This document shows, piece by piece, positions 44,558 through 54,816 of a stretch of 64,000 bases of DNA (position 1 is its first letter; each line of letters starts with the position of its first letter). Below the pieces are notes generated by a model. It saw only the letters and a program-made list of their open reading frames with translations. It was not told the DNA's origin and made no database searches. The stretch comes from Klebsiella indica. GTDB lineage: Bacteria > Pseudomonadota > Gammaproteobacteria > Enterobacterales > Enterobacteriaceae. The stretch is taken from positions 1 to 64,000 of the forward strand of contig NZ_VCHQ01000014.1 in the NCBI RefSeq assembly GCF_005860775.1. Direction: 5' to 3'. The translations under genes were made by a program, and so were the position numbers.

Positions 44558-45874
44558 ATGAACGATAAAAAAATCATTCAGATGCCTGATGGTTATCTGA
44601 ATAAAACACCTCTGTTCCAGTTTATTTTGTTATCCTGCTTATTCCCGTTATGGGGATGTGCTGCAGCATTAAATGATATTTTAATTACGCAGTTTAAGAG
44701 CGTATTTGCATTGAGTAATTTTGCTTCTGCATTGGTACAAAGTGCATTTTATGGTGGTTATTTTCTCATTGCGATCCCGGCATCGTTAGTAATTAAAAAT
44801 ACCAGCTATAAAATTGCCATCCTTATCGGACTTACACTTTATATCGTTGGCTGTACGCTCTTTTTCCCGGCTTCGCACATGGCAACCTACACCATGTTTT
44901 TGGCCGCAATTTTCGCCATAGCTATTGGTTTAAGCTTCCTGGAAACGGCGGCGAACACCTACAGTTCAATGATCGGTCCGAAAAATCATGCCACATTACG
45001 ATTGAATATTAGCCAGACGTTTTATCCGATAGGTGCGGCGACCGGGATTTTACTCGGCAAATATTTAGTCTTTTCTGATGGTGAAAGCCTGGAAAAGCAG
45101 ATGGCGGGTATGAATGCCGAACAGATCCATAACTTTAAAGTATTGATGCTGGAAAACACTCTTGAGCCTTACAAATACATGATCATGGTTCTGATAGTGG
45201 TCCTGGTGTTGTTCCTGCTGACGCGATTCCCGACCTGTAAAGTTGCGCAGTCCGAGAATCATAAGCGTCCGTCTGCGATCGATACGTTGCGCTATCTGAC
45301 CACTAATGCACGTTTCTGCCGTGGCATTGCCGCCCAGTTTCTGTATGTCGGCATGCAGGTAACGGTCTGGTCGTTCACTATCCGTCTCGCGCTGGAGATG
45401 GGGAATATTAATGAGCGTGATGCCTCAACGTTTATGATCTACAGTTTTGCCTGTTTCTTTATCGGCAAGTTTATCGCCAACCTTTTGATGACCCGTTTTA
45501 CACCGGAAAAAGTACTGATTATCTATTCGATCATCGGTGCGTTGTTCCTGGCGTACGTTGCGCTGGCACCGAGCTTTAGCGCGGTATATGTGGCGGTACT
45601 GGTAAGCGTGCTGTTTGGACCGTGTTGGGCAACCATCTATGCTGGCACATTGGATACAGTCGATAACGAACATACTGAAATGGCTGGCGCCGTGATTGTG
45701 ATGGCGATTATTGGCGCGGCGGTTATTCCGGCGATTCAAGGTTTCGTCGCCGATATGTTCCACTCCCTGCAGATCTCTTTTCTGGTGCCGATGCTGTGTT
45801 TTATTTACGTGGGCGTTTATTTCTGGCGTGAGTGCAAAGTCCGTCGTGCGCTCACCGAAGCGGCAGCATCCTGA
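44558..45874 (+). CDS. deoP: Deoxyribose permease DeoP (FucP-like MFS)
   Basis: A 438-residue transporter of the fucose:H+ symporter family that imports deoxyribose. About 12 membrane segments are visible. Family signatures include PLFQFILLSCLFPLWGCAAALNDILI at the N-terminus and IGLSFLETAANTYSSMIGP. It lies 27 bases after deoK and its stop is followed within 12 bases by deoX, so the three form one operon. Confidence 0.92.
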   Translation: MNDKKIIQMPDGYLNKTPLFQFILLSCLFPLWGCAAALNDILITQFKSVFALSNFASALVQSAFYGGYFLIAIPASLVIKNTSYKIAILIGLTLYIVGCTLFFPASHMATYTMFLAAIFAIAIGLSFLETAANTYSSMIGPKNHATLRLNISQTFYPIGAATGILLGKYLVFSDGESLEKQMAGMNAEQIHNFKVLMLENTLEPYKYMIMVLIVVLVLFLLTRFPTCKVAQSENHKRPSAIDTLRYLTTNARFCRGIAAQFLYVGMQVTVWSFTIRLALEMGNINERDASTFMIYSFACFFIGKFIANLLMTRFTPEKVLIIYSIIGALFLAYVALAPSFSAVYVAVLVSVLFGPCWATIYAGTLDTVDNEHTEMAGAVIVMAIIGAAVIPAIQGFVADMFHSLQISFLVPMLCFIYVGVYFWRECKVRRALTEAAAS

Positions 45875-45885
45875 GGAGAATTCTT

Positions 45886-46899
45886 GTGACAACACGTTTA
45901 CCTTTATGGCGTCAGTTATTTAGCGAGCAACCCCGTACATTACTGGCGAATGATGACTTTACGGTAATGGCATTCCGCTATGCCAGCGGCGTAGAGGCGT
46001 TGCGGGTGGAAAACGCGCGCGGTTATCTGGTGATATTGCCCTGGATGGGACAAATGATCTGGGATGCAGTGTTTGACGGTCATGACCTGACAATGCGCAA
46101 TATGTTCAGTGAACCGAAACCGGCAGCGGAGGTGGTCGAAACCTATGGCTGTTTTGCATTTCATTCCGGGTTACTGGCGAATGGCTGCCCGTCACCGCAA
46201 GATACCCATCCTCTGCATGGTGAAATGGCCTGCGCGGCAATAGACGATGCCTGGCTTGAGCTCGGGGAAGAGGAGCTGCGCGTGACGGGACGTTATGAAT
46301 ATGTGATGGGTTTTGGACATCATTATGAGGCGCGGCCAGCGGTAGTATTCCGCAAAGCGAGTGCGCTGTTTGATATTCAGATGGCGGTGACTAACCTTGC
46401 CGCTGTCGCTATGCCATTACAGTATATGTGCCATATGAACTATGCTTACGTGCCGGAGGCAACATTTAGCCAGAATATTCCTGATGACGCGTTCTCGCTG
46501 CGTGAATCGGTACCAGCCCATGTGAAGCCGACTGCGTCGTGGCTAGCGTTTAATCAACGGATCCAGCAAGGTGAGACATCGCTGTCTATATTGAACGAAC
46601 CTCAGTTTTACGATCCGGAAATCGTCTTTTTTGCGGATGATCTGGCGCGTTACACCGCTACTCCTGAATTTCGCATGATAGCGACTGATGGGACCATGTT
46701 CATCACCCGTTTTTCAAGCTCGGAGCTTAATTACGTCACCCGCTGGATTCTCTATAATGGCGATCAACAGGTCGCGGCCTTTGCGCTACCCGCTACCTGT
46801 CGGCCGGAAGGGTTTCTGGCAGCCAGGGCCAATGGTACTTTGGTTTCACTCGCACCACAGCAAACTCGCACTTTCACGGTGACCACCGGTATTGCATGA
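45886..46899 (+). CDS. deoX: DeoX, aldose-1-epimerase-like (DUF4432) protein
   Basis: The last gene of the deoxyribose operon. I chose the GTG at 45886 (MTTRLPLWRQLFSEQP) because GAGGAG lies eight to thirteen bases upstream; this gives 337 residues. The fold resembles galactose mutarotase: YLVILPWMGQMIWDAVFDG, HPLHGEMACA and MCHMNYAYVPEA. It may equilibrate deoxyribose anomers, as an inference from family and context. In Salmonella deoX is needed for efficient growth at low deoxyribose, as I recall. Confidence 0.86.
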   Translation: MTTRLPLWRQLFSEQPRTLLANDDFTVMAFRYASGVEALRVENARGYLVILPWMGQMIWDAVFDGHDLTMRNMFSEPKPAAEVVETYGCFAFHSGLLANGCPSPQDTHPLHGEMACAAIDDAWLELGEEELRVTGRYEYVMGFGHHYEARPAVVFRKASALFDIQMAVTNLAAVAMPLQYMCHMNYAYVPEATFSQNIPDDAFSLRESVPAHVKPTASWLAFNQRIQQGETSLSILNEPQFYDPEIVFFADDLARYTATPEFRMIATDGTMFITRFSSSELNYVTRWILYNGDQQVAAFALPATCRPEGFLAARANGTLVSLAPQQTRTFTVTTGIA

Positions 46900-46939
46900 G
46901 GTGGATAATTCTGTTCAATGCTTTGGGCAGTAACGCGTT

Positions 46940-47063
46940 TATATACAAACGCACTCCAGTTGCATCAAGGCGGCGAGTCTGAGAAGCCCCCGGCGCTTAC
47001 TTAAGTAAGTACCGGGGGAGCAGACGCAGACAGTGCAGAGGTAGCTTGAAGGATGACGTGTAT
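46940..47063. repeat. ERIC (IRU) element
   Basis: The 124-base stretch between deoX and uhpA has the ERIC layout. The core is CCCCCGG (46987-46993), the palindrome CTTACTTAAGTAAG, and CCGGGGG (47012-47018). It contains AAGTAAGTACCGGGGGAGCA, close to the classic ERIC2 primer sequence. The outer parts (GTTGCATCAAGGCGGCGAG and GCTTGAAGGATGACGTGTAT) also fit. It is non-coding and mobile only over evolution. Confidence 0.85.
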
Positions 47064-47106
47064 CTCGCTAAGGTAGGCGCGTTTTTTACACCCGCCAGGA
47101 CATGCC

Positions 47107-47697
47107 ATGACCACTATCGCCCTTATTGACGATCATCTTATCGTCCGCTCCGGCTTTGCCCAATTGCTGGGGCTGGAAGCCGATTTTCAGGTTGTCGCCG
47201 AATTCGGTTCTGGTCGCGAGGCGCTGGCGGGACTGCCCGGTCGCGGCGTGCAGGTCTGCATCTGCGATATCTCCATGCCGGATATCTCCGGGCTGGAGTT
47301 ATTAAATCAGCTTCCTAAAGGGATGGCGACGATAATGCTGTCGGTACATGACAGTCCGGCGCTGGTGGAACAGGCGCTGAACGCCGGTGCGCGCGGCTTC
47401 CTTTCCAAGCGCTGTAGCCCTGACGAGCTGATTGCCGCGGTACATACGGTGGCGACGGGCGGCTGTTACCTGACGCCGGATATCGCCGTTAAACTGGCGG
47501 CCGGACGGCAGGACCCGCTGACCAGACGTGAACGCCAGGTGGCGGAAAAGCTGGCGCAGGGAATGGCGGTGAAAGAGATCGCCGCCGAGCTGGGGCTGTC
47601 GCCAAAAACGGTACACGTACATCGCGCCAATCTTCTGGAAAAACTGGGCGTCAGCAACGACGTTGAGCTGGCGCGCCGCATGTTTGATGGCTGGTGA
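47107..47697 (+). CDS. uhpA: Response regulator UhpA
   Basis: The activator of uhpT. It has 196 residues. The receiver domain has the acidic pair DD at residues 8-9 and the phospho-acceptor Asp54 in [12 protein letters not shown]. The LuxR-type helix-turn-helix covers about 135-190 ([37 protein letters not shown]). It overlaps uhpB by one base (TGATG). Phosphorylation by UhpB, when UhpC senses external glucose-6-phosphate, is established in E. coli. Confidence 0.97.
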   Translation: MTTIALIDDHLIVRSGFAQLLGLEADFQVVAEFGSGREALAGLPGRGVQVCICDISMPDISGLELLNQLPKGMATIMLSVHDSPALVEQALNAGARGFLSKRCSPDELIAAVHTVATGGCYLTPDIAVKLAAGRQDPLTRRERQVAEKLAQGMAVKEIAAELGLSPKTVHVHRANLLEKLGVSNDVELARRMFDGW

Positions 47698-49199
47698 TGA
47701 AAACCATCCTCTCCCGGTTAATTACCGTTATCGCCTGCTTTTTTATCTTCTCCGCCGCGTGGTTTTGCCTGTGGAGCATCAGCCTGCACCTGGTTGAGCG
47801 CCCGGAGCTGGCGGTACTGCTGTTCCCGTTCGGTTTACGCCTGGGGCTGATGTTGCAGTGTCCACGCAGCTACTGGCCGGTATTGCTGGGCGCGGAATGG
47901 CTGCTGGTCTGGTGGCTGGCGCAGGAAGTGGCGCTGGCGCATCTACCGCTTTTGATGATCGGAAGCCTGTTGACGCTGCTGCCTGTGGCATTAATCTCCC
48001 GCTATCGCCATCAGCGCGACTGGCGCACCCTGCTGTTACAGGGCGCGGCCTTGACGGCGGCGGCATTGTTACAGTCTCTGCCCTGGTTAGGCCAGGGGGA
48101 AGAGACGTTAAACGCGCTGCTGCTGACGCTTACCGGCGGGTTGACGCTGGCGCCCATCTGTCTGGTGTTCTGGCATTACCTGACCAGCACCACCTGGTTA
48201 CCGCTCGGCCCGGCGCTGGTCTCTCAGCCGGTGAACTGGCGCGGGCGGCATCTGGTCTGGTATCTGCTGCTGTTCACCGTCAGTCTGTGGCTACAGCTGG
48301 GTCTACCGGCTGAGCTGTCACGCTTTACGCCGTTCTGCCTTGCGTTGCCGATTATTGCGCTCGCCTGGCATTACGGCTGGCAAGGGGCGCTGATCGCGAC
48401 GTTGATGAACGCCATCGCGCTGATTGCCAGCCAGACCTGGCACGATCATCCCGTTGATTTACTGCTTTCTCTGCTGGCGCAAAGCCTGACCGGGCTGCTG
48501 CTTGGCGCGGGGATTCAGCGCCTGCGCGAACTCAACCAGTCGCTACAAAATGAGCTGGCGCGCAACCATCGTCTGGCGGAACGCCTGCTGGAAACGGAAG
48601 AGAGCGTGCGGCGCGACGTAGCGCGGGAACTGCACGACGACATCGGTCAGACCATCACCGCCATTCGCACTCAGGCGGGAATTGTACAGCGGCTGGCGGC
48701 GGATAATGGCGGCGTAAAACAGAGCGGGGCGCACATTGAGCAACTGTCGCTGGGCGTGTATGACGCGGTGCGTCGCCTGCTGGGGCGCTTGCGTCCGCGC
48801 CAGTTGGATGACCTGACGCTGGAACAGGCTATCCGTTCGCTGATGCGGGAAATGGAGCTGGAAAGTCGCGGCATCATCAGCCATCTCGACTGGCGAATAG
48901 ACGAGTCTGCGCTCAGCGAAAGCCAGCGGGTAACGCTGTTTCGCGTTTGTCAGGAAGGGCTGAACAACATTGTGAAACACGCTAATGCCAGCGCGGTTAC
49001 GCTACAGGGCTGGTTGCAGGATGAGCGGCTGATGCTGGTGATTGAAGACGATGGCAGCGGCCTGCCGCCGGATTCCGGCCAGCAAGGTTTTGGTCTGACC
49101 GGGATGCGCGAGCGCGTGACGGCGCTTGGCGGCGTACTGGCCATCTCCTGTACGCACGGCACGCGCGTTAGCGTGTCGTTGCCTCTGCGTTACGTTTAA
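47697..49199 (+). CDS. uhpB: Sensor histidine kinase UhpB
   Basis: A membrane kinase of the UhpABC system. I chose the ATG at 47697, giving 500 residues as in E. coli. The N-terminal MASE1-like region (about 1-270) has eight or so membrane segments. The HisKA_3 box [18 protein letters not shown] carries the phospho-His near residue 313. The ATPase domain shows [24 protein letters not shown] and [11 protein letters not shown]. It is followed by uhpC after nine bases. Confidence 0.97.
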   Translation: MKTILSRLITVIACFFIFSAAWFCLWSISLHLVERPELAVLLFPFGLRLGLMLQCPRSYWPVLLGAEWLLVWWLAQEVALAHLPLLMIGSLLTLLPVALISRYRHQRDWRTLLLQGAALTAAALLQSLPWLGQGEETLNALLLTLTGGLTLAPICLVFWHYLTSTTWLPLGPALVSQPVNWRGRHLVWYLLLFTVSLWLQLGLPAELSRFTPFCLALPIIALAWHYGWQGALIATLMNAIALIASQTWHDHPVDLLLSLLAQSLTGLLLGAGIQRLRELNQSLQNELARNHRLAERLLETEESVRRDVARELHDDIGQTITAIRTQAGIVQRLAADNGGVKQSGAHIEQLSLGVYDAVRRLLGRLRPRQLDDLTLEQAIRSLMREMELESRGIISHLDWRIDESALSESQRVTLFRVCQEGLNNIVKHANASAVTLQGWLQDERLMLVIEDDGSGLPPDSGQQGFGLTGMRERVTALGGVLAISCTHGTRVSVSLPLRYV

Positions 49200-49208
49200 G
49201 GAGCGGCG

Positions 49209-50537
49209 ATGCTGACGTTTCTGAAAGCTCCGGCAAATGCGCCGTTGATAACCGATAAACACGAAGTTGATGCGCGTTACCGCTACTGGCGGCGACAGAT
49301 CTTACTGACCATCTGGCTTGGCTACGCGCTGTTCTATTTCACCCGTAAAAGTTTTAATGCCGCCGTGCCGGAGATCCTCGTCAGCGGCGTGCTGACCCGC
49401 AGTGATATCGGCCTGCTGGCGACGCTGTTTTACATCACCTATGGCCTGTCGAAGTTTGTCTCCGGCATTGTCAGCGACCGTTCCAACGCCCGTTATTTTA
49501 TGGGCATTGGGCTGATCGCCACCGGCGTGGTGAATATCCTGTTCGGTTTCTCCACGTCGCTGTGGGCCTTTGCATTACTGTGGGCGTTGAATGCCTTCTT
49601 CCAGGGCTGGGGAGCGCCGGTGTGCGCCCGTCTGCTGACGTCCTGGTACTCGCGTAATGAGCGTGGCGGGTGGTGGGCCATCTGGAATACCGCGCATAAC
49701 GTCGGTGGGGCGCTGATTCCGATCGTCATGGCTGCAGCCGCTCTGCATTACGGCTGGCGCGCCGGGATGATGATTGCCGGAACGCTGGCGATTATCGTCG
49801 GCATTTTTCTCTGCTGGCGGCTGCGCGACAGGCCACAGGCTATCGGTTTGCCAGCGGTCGGGGACTGGCGGCATGATGAGCTGGAAATCGCTCAGCAGCA
49901 GGAGGGCGCGGGGCTGACCCGCAAAGAGATCCTGACCAAATACGTGCTGTTGAATCCCTATATCTGGCTGCTCTCGCTGTGCTATGTGTTGGTGTACGTG
50001 GTACGCGCGGCGATCAACGACTGGGGCAACCTGTATATGTCGGAGACGCTGGGTGTCGATCTGGTCACCGCCAACATGGCGGTCACGATGTTCGAGCTGG
50101 GCGGGTTTATCGGCGCGCTGGTGGCGGGCTGGGGTTCAGATAAACTGTTCAACGGCAACCGTGGGCCAATGAACCTGATTTTCGCTGCCGGAATACTGCT
50201 CTCTGTCGGTTCGTTATGGCTGATGCCGTTCGCCAGTTACGTGATGCAGGCGGCGTGCTTCTTCACCACCGGCTTTTTTGTTTTTGGCCCGCAAATGCTG
50301 ATCGGCATGGCGGCTGCGGAATGTTCGCACAAAGAGGCGGCGGGGGCGGCAACCGGTTTTGTTGGTCTGTTTGCCTATCTTGGCGCATCGCTCTCCGGCT
50401 GGCCGCTGGCGCAGGTGATGGAAACCTGGCACTGGACCGGGTTCTTTGTGGTGATTGCCATTGCGGCGGGCATTTCCGCCCTGCTGCTGCTGCCGTTTTT
50501 GAACGCGCAGGCACCGCGCGAGGCCAGCATTACGTGA
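49209..50537 (+). CDS. uhpC: Glucose-6-phosphate sensor UhpC
   Basis: An MFS protein of the organophosphate:phosphate antiporter family that acts mainly as a receptor for external glucose-6-phosphate and signals to UhpB. It has 442 residues with 12 membrane segments. The family signature GYALFYFTRKSFNAAVPEI is near the N-terminus, and RYWRRQ precedes the first helix as in UhpT. It belongs to the uhpABC operon; uhpT follows 144 bases later from its own regulated promoter. Confidence 0.97.
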   Translation: MLTFLKAPANAPLITDKHEVDARYRYWRRQILLTIWLGYALFYFTRKSFNAAVPEILVSGVLTRSDIGLLATLFYITYGLSKFVSGIVSDRSNARYFMGIGLIATGVVNILFGFSTSLWAFALLWALNAFFQGWGAPVCARLLTSWYSRNERGGWWAIWNTAHNVGGALIPIVMAAAALHYGWRAGMMIAGTLAIIVGIFLCWRLRDRPQAIGLPAVGDWRHDELEIAQQQEGAGLTRKEILTKYVLLNPYIWLLSLCYVLVYVVRAAINDWGNLYMSETLGVDLVTANMAVTMFELGGFIGALVAGWGSDKLFNGNRGPMNLIFAAGILLSVGSLWLMPFASYVMQAACFFTTGFFVFGPQMLIGMAAAECSHKEAAGAATGFVGLFAYLGASLSGWPLAQVMETWHWTGFFVVIAIAAGISALLLLPFLNAQAPREASIT

Positions 50538-50681
50538 CGGACTTCACCTTTTTACCCCGAGTGGGGCAAAACTAAGACATTTTCCCGGTTTCGCCTGGAC
50601 GCTGTCTCAGGCTGGTTGGGCGGCTGATTTTTACAATGCCTGCAATAAAGCAGGCTTAAAAAATCAGGAGATACCCGTCCC
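50538..50681 (+). promoter_or_regulatory. uhpT promoter and leader with hairpin
   Basis: This gap holds the UhpA-activated uhpT promoter. CCTGGACGCTGTCTCAGG (50594-50611) has inverted CCTG / CAGG arms that resemble UhpA half-sites. A perfect stem GCCTGC / GCAGGC with an AATAAA loop (50638-50655) ends 26 bases before the uhpT start, so it may lie in the mRNA leader. Exact transcription start is not visible. Confidence 0.55.
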
Positions 50682-52073
50682 ATGCTGAACTTCTTAAACC
50701 AGGTGCGTAAGCCGACCCTGGATCTGCCGCTCGATGTACGGCGCAAAATGTGGTTCAAACCGTTCATGCAGTCCTATCTGGTGGTCTTTATCGGCTACCT
50801 GACCATGTACCTGATCCGCAAAAACTTCAACATCGCCCAGAACGACATGATCTCCACCTACGGGCTGAGCATGACGCAACTGGGGATGATTGGTCTGGGC
50901 TTCTCGATCACCTATGGCGTAGGCAAAACGCTGGTTTCCTACTATGCCGACGGCAAAAACACCAAGCAGTTCCTGCCGTTTATGCTGATTCTTTCCGCTA
51001 TCTGTATGCTGGGTTTCAGCGCCAGCATGGGGAGCGGTTCCGTTAGCCTGTTCCTGATGATCGCCTTCTACGCGCTGAGCGGTTTCTTCCAGAGTACCGG
51101 CGGGTCGTGCAGTTACTCCACCATCACCAAATGGACGCCCCGTCGTAAGCGCGGCACCTTCCTCGGCTTCTGGAATATCTCCCACAACCTCGGCGGCGCT
51201 GGCGCGGCAGGCGTGGCGCTGTTCGGCGCGAACTACCTGTTCGACGGCCATGTGATCGGCATGTTTATCTTCCCGTCGATCATCGCGCTGATTGTGGGCT
51301 TCATCGGCCTACGCTTTGGCAGCGACTCCCCGGAATCTTATGGTCTTGGTAAGGCGGAAGAGTTGTTCGGCGAAGAGATCAGCGAAGAGGACAAAGAGAC
51401 CGAAGAAAATGAGATGACCAAGTGGCAGATCTTTGTGGAATACGTCCTGAAAAACAAAGTGATCTGGCTGCTGTGCTTCTCCAACATCTTCCTGTACGTG
51501 GTGCGTATTGGTATCGACCAGTGGTCTACCGTTTACGCGTTCCAGGAACTGAAACTCTCTAAAGAAGTGGCGATTCAGGGCTTTACCCTGTTTGAAGTGG
51601 GCGCGCTGGTCGGTACGCTGCTGTGGGGCTGGCTGTCGGATCTGGCGAACGGTCGTCGCGCGCTGGTGGCCTGCGTTGCGCTGGCGCTGATTATCGCCAC
51701 CCTCGGCGTTTACCAGCATGCCAGCAACCAGTACGTCTATCTGGCGTCCCTGTTCGCGCTCGGCTTCCTGGTGTTTGGCCCGCAGTTGCTGATTGGCGTG
51801 GCGGCAGTTGGCTTCGTCCCGAAAAAAGCGATCGGCGCGGCGGACGGCATTAAAGGCACCTTCGCTTACCTGATCGGCGACAGCTTTGCCAAGCTGGGGC
51901 TGGGGATGATTGCCGACGGTACGCCAGTCTTTGGTCTGACCGGTTGGGCGGGCACCTTCGCCGCGCTGGATGCCGCTGCCATTGGCTGTATCTGCCTGAT
52001 GGCGATGGTCGCGGTGCTGGAAGAACGTAAAATTCGCCGCGAGAAAAAGAAACAAACTTTGCAGACAGCCTGA
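50682..52073 (+). CDS. uhpT: Hexose-6-phosphate:phosphate antiporter UhpT
   Basis: This imports glucose-6-phosphate and related hexose phosphates, and fosfomycin, in exchange for phosphate. It has 463 residues and 12 membrane segments. The family signature [18 protein letters not shown] includes the essential first-helix Arg, and a second essential Arg lies in [12 protein letters not shown] charged cytoplasmic loop ([17 protein letters not shown]) is in the middle. The terminator follows the stop closely. Confidence 0.98.
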   Translation: MLNFLNQVRKPTLDLPLDVRRKMWFKPFMQSYLVVFIGYLTMYLIRKNFNIAQNDMISTYGLSMTQLGMIGLGFSITYGVGKTLVSYYADGKNTKQFLPFMLILSAICMLGFSASMGSGSVSLFLMIAFYALSGFFQSTGGSCSYSTITKWTPRRKRGTFLGFWNISHNLGGAGAAGVALFGANYLFDGHVIGMFIFPSIIALIVGFIGLRFGSDSPESYGLGKAEELFGEEISEEDKETEENEMTKWQIFVEYVLKNKVIWLLCFSNIFLYVVRIGIDQWSTVYAFQELKLSKEVAIQGFTLFEVGALVGTLLWGWLSDLANGRRALVACVALALIIATLGVYQHASNQYVYLASLFALGFLVFGPQLLIGVAAVGFVPKKAIGAADGIKGTFAYLIGDSFAKLGLGMIADGTPVFGLTGWAGTFAALDAAAIGCICLMAMVAVLEERKIRREKKKQTLQTA

Positions 52074-52096
52074 GTGATTGGCTGTACGTCACGTTA

Positions 52097-52121
52097 CCCG
52101 GCTTCTGTGCCGGGTTTTTTT
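52097..52121 (+). terminator. Terminator of uhpT
   Basis: CCCGGC / GCCGGG stem with a six-base loop followed by seven T, 23 bases after the uhpT stop. Confidence 0.9.
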
Positions 52122-52201
52122 ATTTGCGCCGGGTGATGCTCACATTGCCTGTCGACAATTTGTCGCTATGATGAACATCCTGTTGAGTAACGGATGTACG
52201 C

Positions 52202-52654
52202 ATGATTTGGATTATATTGGCCACGCTGGTCGTGGTGTTTATTGTTGGCTTCAGGGTGCTCACCTCGGGGACCCGGCGTGCGATTCGTCGGTTAAGCGAG
52301 CGTCTGGGCATTAGCGTGGTGCCGGTGGAATCAATGATCGACCAGATGGGCAAAGCGCCGGGAGAGGCGTTTTTACAGTACCTGCATCGTCCTGATGAAT
52401 CACATCTGCAAAATGCCGCCCAGATATTGCTGATCTGGCAGATCGTGATTGTGGATGGCAGCGATCAGAACCTGCAACAGTGGTATCGTCAGCTGCAAAA
52501 AACGCGTCTGGCCGCGCCAATTACTGACGCGCAGGTACGCCTGGCGCTGGGGTTTCTGCGCGAAATAGAACCGGATATACAAGAGATTAACGCCTTCCAG
52601 ATGCGCTATAACGCCCTTTTTCAACCTGAAGATGGCGTGCACTGGTTGCATTGA
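52202..52654 (+). CDS. yicN: DUF1198 family protein YicN
   Basis: A 150-residue protein matching E. coli YicN in length and sequence. One N-terminal membrane segment (WIILATLVVVFIVGFRVL) is followed by a basic stretch (TRRAIRRLSERLG) and a helical cytoplasmic domain. The function is unknown. It stands alone, downstream of the uhpT terminator and convergent with the toxin-antitoxin pair. Confidence 0.92.
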   Translation: MIWIILATLVVVFIVGFRVLTSGTRRAIRRLSERLGISVVPVESMIDQMGKAPGEAFLQYLHRPDESHLQNAAQILLIWQIVIVDGSDQNLQQWYRQLQKTRLAAPITDAQVRLALGFLREIEPDIQEINAFQMRYNALFQPEDGVHWLH

Positions 52655-52714
52655 GAACGGTATGTGCCATTTTGCATATAACGAATGGTGTTAACGGCTT
52701 ATCAGCGAGACTCA

Positions 52715-53038
52715 TCAGGCCAGCACTTTTAGTCCGTGCTTTTGCACAATGGTAAGAAGCTTCAGCGCCATACCGCCGGGGCGCTTTGCGCCGCTCTCCC
52801 ATTTTTGCACTGTAGAAACGCTGGTATTCAGATAGCGCGCGAAAACGGGCTGGCTGACGTTCAGCTTCTCGCGTAGTGCTTTGATTTCAAGCGGCTGAAG
52901 ATCTTCCACGCTACTGAGGCATGCTTTGTCAAAGTTGCGCATCGTTTCCTGGGGAATGGCATCAACGCTGAATAATCCAGAAGCTGCGCTGTGAATAGCT
53001 TCAAAAGCAGGGCTTTTGAATTTATTTTTTGCAGTCAT
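52715..53038 (-). CDS. HigA-like antitoxin (Xre helix-turn-helix)
   Basis: A 107-residue DNA-binding antitoxin. The N-terminal half (FKSPAFEAIHSAASGLFSVDAIPQ) would bind the toxin. The C-terminal half is an Xre-type helix-turn-helix (LREKLNVSQPVFARYLNTSVSTVQKWESG). It overlaps the toxin gene by 17 bases and follows it, the order of HigBA systems. It should bind the palindrome at 53406-53426 and repress the pair. The family call is good; no specific gene name is claimed. Confidence 0.85.
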   Translation of the reverse strand: MTAKNKFKSPAFEAIHSAASGLFSVDAIPQETMRNFDKACLSSVEDLQPLEIKALREKLNVSQPVFARYLNTSVSTVQKWESGAKRPGGMALKLLTIVQKHGLKVLA

Positions 53039-53381
53039 GGCAAATCTCCACCAATTCTTTATTTTTAATCAATGCCGTCATTTTATCTTCAGCGAGACCA
53101 GCATAATGCTTTGCTAACTCGCGGAACCCGGCTAATTCACCGTTGTCGATGTTTGCCATATCCTGTTTGGCATATAAAAATGTATAAAACCAATGTATAC
53201 CTCCTTTTGCGAGGATGATCGCGCGATCGCGATTCTGATTGAGGCGTTTTTTGTAAACCCCACCACCAAGATCCTCCACTTTTCCCTGCATTGCTGCTGC
53301 AATAACCTTACATAACTCTTCGTCTTTGATTGCATGGGACTTTGCTACCCTGGCAAACCATTTGGTTTTAAATACACGCAT
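53022..53381 (-). CDS. RelE/HigB-like toxin
   Basis: A 119-residue toxin of the RelE superfamily (PF06296-like), expected to cut mRNA at the ribosome. I chose the ATG at 53381 (MRVFKTKWFARVAKSHAI) because the earlier in-frame start would run into the operator. Features include GKVEDLGGGVYKKRLNQNRDRAIILAKGG, then FYTFLYAKQDMANI, which fits the family's basic core. The C-terminus carries ELVEICHDCKK. It is first in a two-gene operon with its antitoxin. Confidence 0.83.
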   Translation of the reverse strand: MRVFKTKWFARVAKSHAIKDEELCKVIAAAMQGKVEDLGGGVYKKRLNQNRDRAIILAKGGIHWFYTFLYAKQDMANIDNGELAGFRELAKHYAGLAEDKMTALIKNKELVEICHDCKK

Positions 53382-53405
53382 CGGGTTGACATCCTGTAAC
53401 CGTAA

Positions 53406-53426
53406 GTGTAGCACTTAGTGCTATAC
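53406..53426. promoter_or_regulatory. Operator of the toxin-antitoxin pair
   Basis: GTGTAGCACT-T-AGTGCTATAC is an inverted repeat with 9 of 10 arm positions paired around one central base. It lies 25 bases upstream of the toxin start, in the promoter, and is the expected antitoxin binding site. Confidence 0.75.
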
Positions 53427-53607
53427 TATGTTCTTTTCTTCCCACTGTGAATGCGAAGGCGCGCGAATATCATGGCGCATTTTTCATCATGTGATCGGGT
53501 AAGCATATTTCCCTGCAACAAAGGAAAGTTGCTAAAACGTTAAATGCGTCACACTTTAGATGTTACACTGCACGGCTTTTCTGGCAGAGAAAGACGCAGG
53601 TAACGAA

Positions 53608-54789
53608 ATGAGTACAAGAATTGCAGAACAATCCCATGCTGAGACGATTATCCGGCCAAACTGGTCGGCTGTTTTCGCTGTGGCGTTCTGTGTTGCCTGC
53701 CTGATCACCGTTGAGTTTTTGCCCGTCAGCCTGCTGACGCCGATGGCGCAGGACCTCGGAATATCTGAAGGCGTCGCCGGGCAGTCGGTAACGGTAACGG
53801 CGTTTGTCGCCATGTTTGCCAGCCTGTTTATCACCCAAATTATTCAGGCGACCGATCGTCGCTATGTGGTGATCCTGTTTGCCGTTTTACTGACGCTTTC
53901 CTGTCTGCTGGTCTCATTTGCAACTTCCTTCACGCTGCTGTTGGCCGGGCGTGCCTGCCTGGGGCTGGCGCTGGGGGGATTCTGGGCGATGTCGGCTTCG
54001 TTGACGATGCGTCTGGTGCCGCCGCGTACCGTGCCTAAAGCGTTGTCGGTTATTTTTGGCGCGGTCTCCATCGCGCTGGTGATCGCCGCGCCGCTGGGCA
54101 GTTTTTTAGGTGGGATTATTGGCTGGCGTCATGTTTTTAACGCGGCGGCGGTGATGGGCGTACTGTGTGTTATTTGGGTAGTGAAATCGTTACCTTCGCT
54201 GCCTGGCGAACCGTCTCACCAAAAGCAAAATATTTTCAGTCTGTTGCAACGTCCCGGCGTAATGGCGGGGATGATCGCCATCTTTATGTCCTTTGCCGGA
54301 CAGTTCGCGTTCTTTACCTACATCCGCCCGGTGTATATGAATCTGGCGGGCTTTGATGTCGATGGCCTGACGCTGGTGCTGTTGAGCTTTGGCATCGCCA
54401 GTTTTGTGGGAACGTCGCTCTCTTCTTCTGTTCTTAAACGCTCGGTCAAACTGGCGCTGGCAGGCGCGCCGTTGGTTCTGGCCGTCAGCGCGCTGGTGCT
54501 GACGTTGTGGGGACGCGAAAAAGTGGTGGCGGCAGGGATTGCGATTGTCTGGGGGCTGTCGTTTGCGCTGGTGCCGGTAGGGTGGTCAACGTGGATCACT
54601 CGCTCCCTTTCCGATCAGGCGGAGAAGGCCGGGTCAATCCAGGTAGCGGTGATTCAGCTGGCTAACACCTGCGGCGCAGCCATTGGTGGTGTGGCGCTGG
54701 ATCATTTAGGACTGCTGTCGCCGCTGGCGCTCTCCGGCACGTTGATGTTGCTTGCCGGCATATTGGTGGTAATGAAAGTACGGGTATAA
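53608..54789 (+). CDS. nepI: Purine ribonucleoside efflux pump NepI
   Basis: An MFS exporter of purine ribonucleosides such as inosine. The ATG at 53608 ([19 protein letters not shown]) gives 393 residues; upstream in-frame sequence lacks family similarity. About 12 membrane segments are visible. The core matches E. coli NepI nearly throughout ([40 protein letters not shown]). It is monocistronic. Confidence 0.94.
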   Translation: MSTRIAEQSHAETIIRPNWSAVFAVAFCVACLITVEFLPVSLLTPMAQDLGISEGVAGQSVTVTAFVAMFASLFITQIIQATDRRYVVILFAVLLTLSCLLVSFATSFTLLLAGRACLGLALGGFWAMSASLTMRLVPPRTVPKALSVIFGAVSIALVIAAPLGSFLGGIIGWRHVFNAAAVMGVLCVIWVVKSLPSLPGEPSHQKQNIFSLLQRPGVMAGMIAIFMSFAGQFAFFTYIRPVYMNLAGFDVDGLTLVLLSFGIASFVGTSLSSSVLKRSVKLALAGAPLVLAVSALVLTLWGREKVVAAGIAIVWGLSFALVPVGWSTWITRSLSDQAEKAGSIQVAVIQLANTCGAAIGGVALDHLGLLSPLALSGTLMLLAGILVVMKVRV

Positions 54790-54816
54790 CGGGGGAGGAA
54801 TGCTTCTGTCCCCCGG
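54790..54816. terminator. Hairpin between nepI and yicL
   Basis: CGGGGGA / TCCCCCG stem begins at the nepI stop. It lies between convergent genes without a T run, so it may act for both or be a repeat remnant. The remaining 114 bases to yicL show no gene. Confidence 0.45.
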
